Shown here piece after piece: positions 32,653 through 41,094 of a stretch of DNA of 64,000 nt. The position numbers were made by a program, and so were the translations under genes. The stretch's first letter is position 1, and each line of letters opens with the position of its first letter. The notes beneath the pieces were generated by a model. It worked only from the letters and a program-made list of their open reading frames with translations, had not been told where the DNA came from and did no database searches. The DNA is from Urechidicola vernalis (lineage in GTDB: Bacteria; Bacteroidota; Bacteroidia; Flavobacteriales; Flavobacteriaceae), in contig NZ_JAVRHV010000007.1 of assembly GCF_031846385.1 (NCBI RefSeq), forward strand, positions 62,001 through 126,000, in the 5' to 3' direction.

Positions 32653-33645
32653 ATGGGAGCGACTGCTGCAAGTTCAGATCACCACTCTTGGGACGACGAT
32701 AAAACGGAGAAAAAACCATTTGAGTCGAGTTATGGTAAAATGATGATGTGGTTCTTCATTTTGTCTGATGCCTTAACATTTTCTGGTTTTATTATTGCCT
32801 ATGGTGCAATGCGATTTAAATTTTTAGAAACGTGGCCAATTGCCGATGAGGTATTTACCCACGTTCCATTTTTCCATGGAGAATTTCCTATGTACTATGT
32901 GGCATTTATGACCTTTGTACTTATCTTTTCTTCTGTAACAATGGTTTTAGCGGTTGATGCAGGACATAAAATGCAAAAGAACAAGGTTGCATGGTATATG
33001 TTTGCAACTATTATTGGAGGTGCTATTTTCGTTGGTTCTCAAGCTTGGGAATGGAAAACTTTTATCAAAGGTTCTTATGGTGCAGTTCAAATGTACGACG
33101 GAAAAATCTTACAATTTGTAAATGCAGAAACAGGTAAGCAAATTGCTATTGGTAGTGAAGATTTTCCAATTGAAAGACAACATTCAGACAGAGCACAACA
33201 TCAAAGCGATAACGGACTTTGGTTCACCAAAGAAGGATCTTTACCTGCATATACTATTGCTGAGGTACAAGATGCATTTGCGAAAAACTCTAATGTAACT
33301 ATTAGAACAGAGCAAATGGATATGACTGCTAAGAAAAAGCAAATCTTATCTAGAGAGGATGCAACAAGATTTTTGGCACAAGGGAAGCAAGTTGTTACCG
33401 GAGCTAATTTAGAAGTGAATGAATATGGAAATACTTTATTTGCAGATTTCTTCTTCTTTATTACAGGTTTCCACGGTTTCCACGTATTCTCTGGAATTGT
33501 ATTTAATATCATTATTTTCTTTAACGTAATTATGGGTACCTATGAGAAGCGTAAGAGTTACGAAATGGTAGAAAAAGTAGGTTTATATTGGCACTTTGTA
33601 GATTTAGTTTGGGTATTTGTATTCACATTCTTCTACTTGGTATAA
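32653..33645 (+). CDS. cytochrome c oxidase subunit III (long form with hydrophilic insert)
   Basis: The 330-residue protein has a His/Asp-rich N-terminus, hydrophobic segments near residues 30-50, 70-100, 115-135 and 260-330, and the conserved ending KVGLYWHFVDLVWVFVF. Between residues about 140 and 260 lies a soluble insert (including FPIERQHSDRAQHQ) absent from the short form encoded just upstream. FFITGFHGFHVFSG carries conserved His residues. It belongs to the same oxidase complex in the inner membrane. Confidence 0.87.
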   Translation: MGATAASSDHHSWDDDKTEKKPFESSYGKMMMWFFILSDALTFSGFIIAYGAMRFKFLETWPIADEVFTHVPFFHGEFPMYYVAFMTFVLIFSSVTMVLAVDAGHKMQKNKVAWYMFATIIGGAIFVGSQAWEWKTFIKGSYGAVQMYDGKILQFVNAETGKQIAIGSEDFPIERQHSDRAQHQSDNGLWFTKEGSLPAYTIAEVQDAFAKNSNVTIRTEQMDMTAKKKQILSREDATRFLAQGKQVVTGANLEVNEYGNTLFADFFFFITGFHGFHVFSGIVFNIIIFFNVIMGTYEKRKSYEMVEKVGLYWHFVDLVWVFVFTFFYLV

Positions 33646-33665
33646 TTCAAAATAATTAAGAAAAA

Positions 33666-34019
33666 ATGGCACACGACGCACACGAACATAATCACGTAGC
33701 ATTAATTTGGAAAGTATTTATTTTCTTATCAATTGTAACAGTTGTTGAGGTAATTTTAGGAATCATAAAGCCTGCTTCATTACACTTAACTTCATTTTTA
33801 GGAACAAGTCCATTAAATTGGATCTTCTTAATCTTAACATTGGTAAAAGCATACGGAATTACTTGGTATTTTATGCATATGAAAGATGAAAAGAAATGGC
33901 TGAGAAGATCGGTTGTTTGGACAAGTATTTTTCTAATTATATACTTAGCAACGCTTTTATTAATAGAAGGAAGTTATTTAAATGAGGTAATGACACCACA
34001 TTTAAAATGGGATTATTAA
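33666..34019 (+). CDS. cytochrome c oxidase subunit IV-type protein
   Basis: The 117-residue protein has a His-rich N-terminus (MAHDAHEHNHVAL) and three hydrophobic helices, with the family stretch VKAYGITWYFMHMKDEKKW between helices two and three. This is the caa3-type subunit IV (CtaF/CyoD-like) family, an accessory subunit. It ends the oxidase part of the cluster; a strong terminator follows at 34041. Confidence 0.85.
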   Translation: MAHDAHEHNHVALIWKVFIFLSIVTVVEVILGIIKPASLHLTSFLGTSPLNWIFLILTLVKAYGITWYFMHMKDEKKWLRRSVVWTSIFLIIYLATLLLIEGSYLNEVMTPHLKWDY

Positions 34020-34040
34020 TAGAATAATTTATAAAATATA

Positions 34041-34066
34041 AAGGTGGTTCATTCCACCTTTTTTTT
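34041..34066 (+). terminator. terminator after the cytochrome oxidase subunit IV gene
   Basis: AAGGTGG-TTCATT-CCACCTT is followed directly by a run of Ts. It overlaps a possible GTG start at 34044, which is why the later ATG is chosen for the next gene. Confidence 0.85.
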
Positions 34067-34076
34067 GATACATACT

Positions 34077-34715
34077 ATGCAAAAAAAGAAAATAATTGTA
34101 CTGTCAACATTGTTTATAGTTCCATTACTATTCTATATGTTCCTTTCTAAGGGAATTTATCATTACGCAAATCTTCCAATTTTATCTAAAAATGTGGTGG
34201 AGTTGAAAGGAGATACTCAATTTAAGGATCATTATTCTGTAGTTTGTTTTTTAGGTGATGATTTAGAATCGTCGAAGGGAAAATTATTTAACTTGAATGA
34301 AACCATATACAAACGTTACCATGGTAAAAAACAATTTCAAGTTGTGGTGGTTATTCCAGAAGGAATTGAAGAAGAGCTTCAAGAATTGGAGCGTCGATTA
34401 GCAACCTACGCAGACGCAAGTAAATGGAAGTTCATTTCAACAAATAAAGAAGAATTGGTAACTGTTTTTAACAGCTTCAATACGCCATTTACGTTGAATG
34501 AAAATTTCGGTTCTGATTATGCGTTTATAGTAGACACAGAATTGCGCTTGAGAGGTCGTAAAGATGATGAAGATACAGCGGATGGTAAGTTATATGGATA
34601 TGATATGAACTCTGTTGCCATTTTAAAGAATAAAATGCGTAAGGATATTGAAGTGATTTACTACCAATTAAAAAAGTCGATGGAGAAGGAGCAACGTAGA
34701 AAAAGAGAAATTTAA
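34077..34715 (+). CDS. membrane-anchored protein of unknown function in the oxidase cluster
   Basis: The ATG at 34077 (MQKKKIIVLSTLFIVPLLFY) is preferred because the earlier GTG lies inside a terminator hairpin. The 212-residue product has one N-terminal membrane anchor and then an alpha/beta domain that looks thioredoxin-fold-like (YSVVCFLGDDLES, FQVVVVIPEG) but lacks the CxxC pair. It is conserved in position next to SCO genes in flavobacteria as far as I recall. Its role is presumably oxidase assembly. It lies four bases before the SCO gene. Confidence 0.7.
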   Translation: MQKKKIIVLSTLFIVPLLFYMFLSKGIYHYANLPILSKNVVELKGDTQFKDHYSVVCFLGDDLESSKGKLFNLNETIYKRYHGKKQFQVVVVIPEGIEEELQELERRLATYADASKWKFISTNKEELVTVFNSFNTPFTLNENFGSDYAFIVDTELRLRGRKDDEDTADGKLYGYDMNSVAILKNKMRKDIEVIYYQLKKSMEKEQRRKREI

Positions 34716-34719
34716 GATC

Positions 34720-35361
34720 ATGAAGAATAAATCTTATATAGGTGTTGCGTTTATTATTTTGATTTTTGGAATTTATGCCGTTCCTAAAATTGTAGACAAC
34801 TTTAAAAAAGTAGAGCTACATACCTTCTCTAAGGTTCCAAACTTTGAGTTTGTAGATCAGCATAATAAAACAGTAACCAACCAAACGTATAATGGTAAAG
34901 TGTATGTATTGGAATTTTTCTTTACTACATGCCCGACCATTTGCCCTATTATGAACAAAAAGATGATTGAAGTTCAAAATGAGTTTTTTGGAAACCCGAA
35001 TTTTGGAGTTGCTTCAGTATCAATCAATCCAGATTATGATACACCCGAAGTTTTAAATGCTTATGCAAAGGAGTACGGTGTTAATAGTCCAAATTGGCAC
35101 ATGTTAACTGGGAAGCCAAAAGAGGTTGTGTACGATTTATCTAATAATGGATTTAAATTATTTGCTGGGATTGCAGGAGAAGAAGTTGGTGGTTTTGAGC
35201 ATTCTGGCTTATTCGCTTTAGTAGATAAAAACGGTTACATAAGATCTAGGTATGATAAAGATGGAAACCCGATAATGTACTATAGAGCATTAAAGGAGAA
35301 CGAATTTGAAGATCAAATAAAAGAATTGAAAGAGGATATTAAAATTTTACTAAATGAGTAA
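34720..35361 (+). CDS. SCO1/SenC-family copper chaperone for cytochrome oxidase
   Basis: The 213-residue protein has one N-terminal membrane segment and a thioredoxin-like SCO domain. The copper-binding motif is FFTTCPTICPIM (CxxxC) and the distal ligand is His in GGFEHSGLFALVDK near residue 168. SCO proteins deliver copper to the CuA centre of oxidase subunit II at the outer face of the inner membrane. The gene overlaps the next one by eight bases. Confidence 0.92.
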   Translation: MKNKSYIGVAFIILIFGIYAVPKIVDNFKKVELHTFSKVPNFEFVDQHNKTVTNQTYNGKVYVLEFFFTTCPTICPIMNKKMIEVQNEFFGNPNFGVASVSINPDYDTPEVLNAYAKEYGVNSPNWHMLTGKPKEVVYDLSNNGFKLFAGIAGEEVGGFEHSGLFALVDKNGYIRSRYDKDGNPIMYYRALKENEFEDQIKELKEDIKILLNE

Positions 35362-35869
35362 TCTAAGTAAAGAAAAGAAATACAATAGAATAATTACAAT
35401 TTTGTCTATTGTTTTACCATTGGCAGTTGCTGCTTTGTTTGGAATTAAGATTGATGTTGAGTTACCGGTGTTTTTACCTCCAATTTATGCGTCAACTAAT
35501 GCCTTGACAGCAGTACTTTTAGTTTTTGCTGTGGTTGCTATAAAAAAAGGAAATAGAAAATTACACGAACGTTTAATTAATGTTGCAATTTCACTTTCAG
35601 TGTTGTTTTTGGTTTTGTATGTATTATACCATATGACTTCAGATTCTACATCCTATCAAGGCGCATATAGAAATCTATACTTGGTCATTTTAATTAGCCA
35701 TATTGTTTTGTCTGTAGTTGTAATTCCATTTGTGTTGGTTACCTATGTAAGAGGATTGTTAGGGAAGTTTGACGCACATAAAAAAATAGCGAAATTTACA
35801 TTTCCGCTTTGGTTGTATGTGGCGGTTACTGGAGTTGTGGTGTATTTAATGATTTCACCTTATTATTAA
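35354..35869 (+). CDS. DUF420 membrane protein
   Basis: The 171-residue protein has about five hydrophobic helices with family stretches STNALTAVLLVFAVVAIKKG, KLHERLINVAI, LYHMTSDSTSY and AHKKIAKFTFPLWLYVAVTG. Conserved His residues could bind heme or metal. DUF420 proteins (related to CtaM) are linked to cytochrome oxidase maturation, in keeping with the SCO gene that overlaps it. Confidence 0.85.
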   Translation: MSNLSKEKKYNRIITILSIVLPLAVAALFGIKIDVELPVFLPPIYASTNALTAVLLVFAVVAIKKGNRKLHERLINVAISLSVLFLVLYVLYHMTSDSTSYQGAYRNLYLVILISHIVLSVVVIPFVLVTYVRGLLGKFDAHKKIAKFTFPLWLYVAVTGVVVYLMISPYY

Positions 35870-35870
35870 A

Positions 35871-36086
35871 ATGAAAAAACGCATACTCATATTTATGTTT
35901 TCTCTATTTGTTGTTGTCGAATCATCAGCTCAATGTGCTATGTGTAAGGCTGTAGTGGAAAGTGGAGATACTGAAGTGGCTGAAGGGTTGAATGACGGCA
36001 TTATGTATTTGATGGCATTTCCGTACATTCTTGTAGGCGGATTACTGTACTTTATTTACCGTTATAAATTCAAATCAAAAAATTAA
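35871..36086 (+). CDS. small conserved membrane protein at the end of the oxidase cluster
   Basis: The 71-residue product has a signal peptide ending SSAQ, a CAMCKA motif immediately after it, and one hydrophobic helix (GIMYLMAFPYILVGGLLYF) with a basic C-terminal tail. It starts one base after the DUF420 stop. The two closely spaced Cys at the mature N-terminus suggest metal or disulfide chemistry linked to oxidase assembly, but this is inference. Confidence 0.72.
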   Translation: MKKRILIFMFSLFVVVESSAQCAMCKAVVESGDTEVAEGLNDGIMYLMAFPYILVGGLLYFIYRYKFKSKN

Positions 36087-36120
36087 CACTATAATAAGAT
36101 TTCATTTTTGTAACATATTG

Positions 36121-36128
36121 TAGTTTTG
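36121..36128 (+). promoter_or_regulatory. -7 box for the TolC-like gene
   Basis: TAGTTTTG matches TAnnTTTG and leaves a leader of roughly 55 nt before the ATG at 36186. Confidence 0.45.
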
Positions 36129-36185
36129 TTCGTCATATCAGTAGATTAATTCAAAAGTACTGACTAAGCAAACTTAAAATATCTT

Positions 36186-37577
36186 ATGAAAACAAAATTT
36201 TTTGTAGTCGTAGCATTTCTTACAATAGCCATTTCGGCCAATGCTCAAACTAAAAAATGGAATCTTATTGAATGCGTTAATTACGCAATAGAGAATAACA
36301 TTCAAGTTAAACAAACTGTATTAGATACACTCTTAGCTGTTGAAGATATCAATTCTAGAAAAATGAATTATTTTCAAGGATTAAATGCTTCTGCATCTCA
36401 CAGATATAATTTCGGAACCTATATCGGTCAATTTGGAACACAGATTTCGAGTGATACTAGAGGTAATTCATTCGGATTAAATACTGGTGTAACTATTTTT
36501 AACGGGTTTCAAAATTTAAATGTAAAGAAACAAGCAGATTTAGGGTTAGAATCGAGTAGATTGCAATTAGATATATTAGAAGATAATATATCTGTTATGG
36601 TTGCAAACAGCTATTTAAATATCTTATTTAATAAAGAAAACTTAAGGATAGCAAAAGAACAAGCTGAAATTACGCAGAAGCAAATAGATCAAATTGAAGA
36701 ATTGGTAAATTCTGGCGTAAGAGCGAAGGCAGATTTATTTAGTGTTCAGGCGCAATTAGCTAGCGATAACGAAGCGATTGTCAATGCAGAAAATAGTATT
36801 GAATTGGCAAAATTAGGGTTGGCACAGTTGTTAATGATTTCTCCTGTTGGTTTTGATATTGCTGATGTTTCTGTTGAAATTCCTGATGCAAATTTAAAAT
36901 ACCAAAATTCTGATGAAATATTTAACGTAGCTGTAATTGATAGACCAGAAATAAAAAGAGCAGAACTTGATATTGAAAATTCAGAATTAAGTATTGATTT
37001 GGCAAAAGGAAACTATTACCCAACTTTAACTTTTGGAGCAGGTTTAGGAACATCTTATCAACACCGTCAAGGTAAAAGTGATGAAATTATAATTGATGAC
37101 CCATTAAACCCAGGAAATCCAATTGTAATTGACAACAGTTTTTGGACGCAATTAGATAACAATATGGGTTATAATATGGGCTTCAATTTATCTATTCCGG
37201 TTTTTAACGGTTTTAGAACAAAGTCTAGTGTTAACCGAGCTATTGTAAATCAAAGAAAAGCAGAATATAGATTAGAGCAAGAGAAACAAGATTTAAGAAC
37301 GAATGTAGAAACGGCATTTACGGATGCAAAAGCTGCCTTAAATCAATTTATTGCATCTGAGGCATCTTTGATAGCACAAAATGCTGCATTTGACAATGCA
37401 CAGCAAAGTTTTGATTTAGGAGCGATGACCTCTTTTGAATTTGAACAAATTAGAACGCGTAAAATCAACGCTGAATCTTCACTGTTAAGAGCAAAATATA
37501 ATTTTGTGTTTAAATCGAAATTATTAGAATTCTATTATGGAATTCCAATTGTAGCACAAGGTATTACCTTCAATTAA
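36186..37577 (+). CDS. TolC-family outer membrane efflux protein
   Basis: The 463-residue protein has a signal peptide (ends ISANAQ) and two repeats of the outer membrane efflux protein fold. WNLIECVNYAIENNIQVKQ is the characteristic opening. Two long helical regions lie near residues 110-210 and 350-440, and short beta segments supply the barrel (LTFGAGLGTSYQHR, MGFNLSIPVFNGF). It would form a trimeric channel for export with an inner-membrane pump. No pump genes are adjacent, so its partner is unknown; the ABC/HlyD system at 59-63 kb is a possibility. Confidence 0.9.
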   Translation: MKTKFFVVVAFLTIAISANAQTKKWNLIECVNYAIENNIQVKQTVLDTLLAVEDINSRKMNYFQGLNASASHRYNFGTYIGQFGTQISSDTRGNSFGLNTGVTIFNGFQNLNVKKQADLGLESSRLQLDILEDNISVMVANSYLNILFNKENLRIAKEQAEITQKQIDQIEELVNSGVRAKADLFSVQAQLASDNEAIVNAENSIELAKLGLAQLLMISPVGFDIADVSVEIPDANLKYQNSDEIFNVAVIDRPEIKRAELDIENSELSIDLAKGNYYPTLTFGAGLGTSYQHRQGKSDEIIIDDPLNPGNPIVIDNSFWTQLDNNMGYNMGFNLSIPVFNGFRTKSSVNRAIVNQRKAEYRLEQEKQDLRTNVETAFTDAKAALNQFIASEASLIAQNAAFDNAQQSFDLGAMTSFEFEQIRTRKINAESSLLRAKYNFVFKSKLLEFYYGIPIVAQGITFN

Positions 37578-37605
37578 ATCAACATACTGAAAAAGAAAAT
37601 GAAGG

Positions 37606-37643
37606 CGTTCAACGACTATTATGGTTGTTGAACGTTTTTTTTT
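37606..37643 (+). terminator. terminator after the TolC-like gene
   Basis: CGTTCAAC (37606-37613) and GTTGAACG (37627-37634) form a hairpin followed by nine Ts. Confidence 0.85.
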
Positions 37644-37652
37644 GTAATTCGT

Positions 37653-37660
37653 TATATTTG
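37653..37660 (+). promoter_or_regulatory. -7 box for tsaB
   Basis: TATATTTG is a perfect match, 20 bp before the TTG start of tsaB. Confidence 0.6.
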
Positions 37661-37680
37661 CGCAATCAAAACAAAATACG

Positions 37681-38358
37681 TTGGCTTTAATATTAAACAT
37701 AGAAACTTCCACTAAAAATTGTTCAGTTTCACTTTCAGAAAATGGTGAGTTAATTGCCATTAAAGAATTAAATGATGGAAATTATTCACATGCCGAAAAA
37801 TTACATGTTTTTATTCAAGAGGTTTTAGATGTAACGAACAAAAGTTTTTCGGACTTAGAGGCCGTAGCAGTAAGTAAAGGACCTGGATCCTACACTGGCC
37901 TAAGAATTGGGGTTTCTGCCGCTAAAGGGCTTTGTTTTGCTTTAGACATCCCATTAATATCGGTAAATACACTTCAAGGTCTTGCTATGCAAGTTCAAAC
38001 TGAAAACGGATATATAATTCCAATGTTGGATGCGAGAAGAATGGAGGTTTATAGTGCCATTTTTGATGTTAATTTTAATGCAATTCGAGAAGTACAAGCA
38101 CAGGTGCTTGATGAATTTTCATTTGAGCGTTATTTAATTGAAAAGCCTGTTTATTTTATCGGTGACGGTGTTGCAAAAACAAAAGAATTGATTAAAAATA
38201 GCAATGCAAATTTCATTCAACATAAATTTCCTTCTGCCCGCGAGATGGCCTCTATTTCAAATGCGAAATATTTGGAAAATCAATTCGAAGACGTTGCTTA
38301 TTTCGAACCTTATTATCTAAAGGATTTTTTGGTTACTCCCTCTAAAAAGAAAGTTTAA
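37681..38358 (+). CDS. tsaB: tRNA threonylcarbamoyladenosine biosynthesis protein TsaB
   Basis: The 225-residue protein has the TsaB ASKHA-type N-terminus (LILNIETSTKNCSVSL) and the conserved block VSKGPGSYTGLRIGVSAAKG near residue 63. It lacks the metal-binding His pair of TsaD, as expected for TsaB, the scaffold partner of TsaD in forming t6A37 in tRNAs. The start codon is TTG; the preceding -7 box and the exact family N-terminus support it. The stop overlaps the convergent peroxiredoxin gene by four bases. Confidence 0.92.
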   Translation: MALILNIETSTKNCSVSLSENGELIAIKELNDGNYSHAEKLHVFIQEVLDVTNKSFSDLEAVAVSKGPGSYTGLRIGVSAAKGLCFALDIPLISVNTLQGLAMQVQTENGYIIPMLDARRMEVYSAIFDVNFNAIREVQAQVLDEFSFERYLIEKPVYFIGDGVAKTKELIKNSNANFIQHKFPSAREMASISNAKYLENQFEDVAYFEPYYLKDFLVTPSKKKV

Positions 38359-38945
38359 TTAAATTTATTTAATGCTTCTAATAATTCGTCTTCCTCTAGG
38401 CGTTCTTTATAATTAGGATTGACATAATTATATAATACTTTTCCGTTTGTATTTAAAATATAGACAGCTGGAACCGGAATTACATCCGAATTTTTGTCAT
38501 CAGAAAAATCTAACAACATATTTGAATACCTTTCCGGAGCCGTAATAGCAAGCCCCATTGCTTGCATCAATTCTGTTGAAGCATCAGAATACAATTCATA
38601 TTTCAAACTATTCTTATCTATGTTTTCGCTCAATTTTTCTGGACTATCAGGACTAATCGCAATAACTTGATATCCTAATTCCGATATTTGATCTTGAATT
38701 GCACCAACAGCTGCCAAATGCTTGTTACAATAAGGACACCAACCTCCTCTAAAAAACACCAACACTGTTTTTTGCTCCGAAACAATTTTCGAAATTGATT
38801 TACTTTTTCCAAGATAAGAAGTCACTTCAACGGCGGGAATAGTTGCACCTATTTTTAAAGGTTCAATCTGGGTTGCATCTTCAAAAACCTGCGCATTAAT
38901 TATAAAACTGCTTAAGAAAAGTGATAAGGTTAGTATGTGTCTCAT
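38355..38945 (-). CDS. peroxiredoxin-like thioredoxin-fold protein, exported
   Basis: The 196-residue protein has a signal peptide (ends FIINAQ) and an AhpC/TSA-type domain with VLVFFRGGWCPYCNKHLAAV, holding a CxxC in place of the usual single peroxidatic Cys. VIAISPDSPE and VYILNTNGKVLYNY are further family marks. It matches the 'peroxiredoxin-like family' of Bacteroidota, acting on peroxides or as a thiol oxidoreductase in the periplasm. It is convergent with tsaB. Confidence 0.85.
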   Translation of the reverse strand: MRHILTLSLFLSSFIINAQVFEDATQIEPLKIGATIPAVEVTSYLGKSKSISKIVSEQKTVLVFFRGGWCPYCNKHLAAVGAIQDQISELGYQVIAISPDSPEKLSENIDKNSLKYELYSDASTELMQAMGLAITAPERYSNMLLDFSDDKNSDVIPVPAVYILNTNGKVLYNYVNPNYKERLEEDELLEALNKFN

Positions 38946-38996
38946 TGTTAAAATTTTGAATTAATAGTCCGATTAAACTTTAAAACTTACACTATT

Positions 38997-40616
38997 TTAT
39001 TCTTTTAATTGATCAATATAATGTTGATCTAACGCTTCTGAATCTTTATACTTAATTCTAAGGTCTTTAAGTCTTTTTTTAAGATCTAACACTACCTCTG
39101 CATATGCGGGATTGTCATATACATTGTTTAGTTCATTCGGGTCTTTCAAACGATCATACAATTCCCATTCATCCACATCATGGTAAAAGTGAGCAAGTTT
39201 GTATTCAACGGTTACAATTCCATAATGTCTTTTGACCATATGAACCGCCGGATACTCGTAGTAGTGATAATACACAGCATCTCTATCCCACTTTTCTATA
39301 TCACCTTTTAATAAAGGAATTAGGCTTTCACCTTGCATATCATTCGGAGCAGCAATTCCGGCTGCTTCTAAAAATGTTTGTGCAAAATCTAAATTCTGAA
39401 CCATTTCTTCACTTGTTGTGCCGGGCTTAATTTCATTTGGCCAACGAATTAAAAGAGGTGTTTTAAAGGATTCATCGTAAATGAATCGTTTGTCAAACCA
39501 GCCATGTTCACCTAGATAAAATCCTTGATCAGAAGTGTAAATTACAATGGTATTTTCTGCCAATCCACTCTCGTCTAAATAATCCAAAACACGTCCTACA
39601 TTATCATCAACTGAAGAAATTGTGCCTAGGTAATCTTGCATATAGCGCTGGTATTTCCATTGCATTTTTTCTTTGTCGGTCATAGTAGGCCAATTCGTCT
39701 TAAAATCATGATTAATTTTATCAAGTGTTGGCTTGTATTTCGCTTTTTGTTCAGCATTTGCTCTGTTGTATGGGCCAGAGAAACCATCTACGCCACCCCA
39801 CATAAACGGAGTGACTTTAGGTGAAACACCGCCCATTTCCTCAATAGTTTCTGGCCTTATTTTAGAATCATGCCCATACTTCATATGGTTTAACAAATTC
39901 ATCTCAGCAGTTTTCGCAGCTGTGCCTCTATTGCTATAATCATCAAATAAGGTTTCTGGTTCTGGAAATGTTTTTTGGGAGAACTCCGCCATTTTCTCAG
40001 GACTCGGCCACCAAGGTCTATGTGGTGCTTTATGCAAATACATCATCATAAACGGTTTTTCTGGATTGCGTTTTTCCTTAAGCCAATTAAGGGTTAAATC
40101 TGTGATGACATCGGTAACATATCCAGTAATGGTAGTATCTCCTTTTGGAGTAATAAACTTTGGGTTAATATAATTTCCTTGACCCGGTAAAATCATAAAA
40201 TCATCTACACCTTTTGGGTTGTTTCCAAAATGCAATTTTCCGTACATAGCAGTTTCATAACCTGCTTTTTGAAATAGTTGTGGAAATGTAACATTGGAAG
40301 TGTCGAATGGATTGGACTGCCTATTGTCTATTTTACCATTAATATGTGTGTGTTTTCCTGTTAAAATTGTTGCTCTGGATGGAGCGCAAATAGAGTTGGT
40401 AACACAGGCATTGTTAAATTTAATTCCCTCATTCGCTAACCTATCTATATTCGGAGTTTCGATTAATTTATTACTGTATGTACTAATGGCTTGGTACGCA
40501 TGATCATCAGACATTATAAAAAGAATATTCGGCCGTTTTTTTTCAGATGTAGCTGCATTTTTACGGCAAGCAGAAAAGGTGATAGTTAGAACAACTAGTA
40601 ATCCAATATTTTTCAT
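38997..40616 (-). CDS. type I sulfatase, lipoprotein
   Basis: I start at the ATG opposite 40614-40616 (MKNIGLLVVLTITFSACRKN), giving 539 residues and a lipoprotein signal; a frame from 40664 adds 16 unlikely residues. The sulfatase signature is SICAPSRATILTGKH, with the Cys that matures to formylglycine. FIMSDDHAYQA, YGKLHFGN, TSDQGFYLGEHGW and the C-terminal DRLKDPNELNNVYDN fit sulfatases resembling iduronate or heparan-type enzymes. It should act at the cell surface on a sulfated glycan. It is not closely related to the sulfatase at 16.1 kb. Confidence 0.9.
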   Translation of the reverse strand: MKNIGLLVVLTITFSACRKNAATSEKKRPNILFIMSDDHAYQAISTYSNKLIETPNIDRLANEGIKFNNACVTNSICAPSRATILTGKHTHINGKIDNRQSNPFDTSNVTFPQLFQKAGYETAMYGKLHFGNNPKGVDDFMILPGQGNYINPKFITPKGDTTITGYVTDVITDLTLNWLKEKRNPEKPFMMMYLHKAPHRPWWPSPEKMAEFSQKTFPEPETLFDDYSNRGTAAKTAEMNLLNHMKYGHDSKIRPETIEEMGGVSPKVTPFMWGGVDGFSGPYNRANAEQKAKYKPTLDKINHDFKTNWPTMTDKEKMQWKYQRYMQDYLGTISSVDDNVGRVLDYLDESGLAENTIVIYTSDQGFYLGEHGWFDKRFIYDESFKTPLLIRWPNEIKPGTTSEEMVQNLDFAQTFLEAAGIAAPNDMQGESLIPLLKGDIEKWDRDAVYYHYYEYPAVHMVKRHYGIVTVEYKLAHFYHDVDEWELYDRLKDPNELNNVYDNPAYAEVVLDLKKRLKDLRIKYKDSEALDQHYIDQLKE

Positions 40617-40706
40617 AATTTCATATTTGTTAGAAGGCATTTTACAAAAACACTCATGAAGCAATGGGGTAAACAGAGGTCTTTACAGAGGTAGTAAAAG
40701 TAAGCT

Positions 40707-41069
40707 TTAAAAGAATGTATAAATTATAAATGAAATTAAGGCCAGAATTGCGGGTATTGACTGCACATAGAACAAAGATATTTTTTTAGTAGAATAAGCT
40801 CCATAGATTCCTGCAATTATAATACAGGTTAAAAAGAATGGAATAACATGATAGTAGGTAGATACAACTCCCCAAAGTAATCCCACTGCTAGAAAACCAT
40901 TGTATAAACCTTGATTAGCCGCAAGGACTTTGCTTTGCTCTGCAAATTCTTTATTGAGACCAAAAGTTTTTAAGCCTTTGGGTTTGGTCCATAAAAACAT
41001 TTCCAAAATCATAAAATAGATATGCAAAAAGGCAACTAAAGTGGTTAGAAAAATAAAAATGTAGTACAT
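40707..41069 (-). CDS. DUF1304 family membrane protein
   Basis: The 120-residue protein has four hydrophobic helices. The family stretch is HIYFMILEMFLWTKPKGLKT, followed by NKEFAEQSKVLAANQGLYNG. DUF1304 proteins are small inner-membrane proteins of unknown activity. It lies between two minus-strand genes with 25-90 bp spacers. Confidence 0.85.
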   Translation of the reverse strand: MYYIFIFLTTLVAFLHIYFMILEMFLWTKPKGLKTFGLNKEFAEQSKVLAANQGLYNGFLAVGLLWGVVSTYYHVIPFFLTCIIIAGIYGAYSTKKISLFYVQSIPAILALISFIIYTFF

Positions 41070-41094
41070 TCGTTAAACGGGTTTTTAATAGTTA

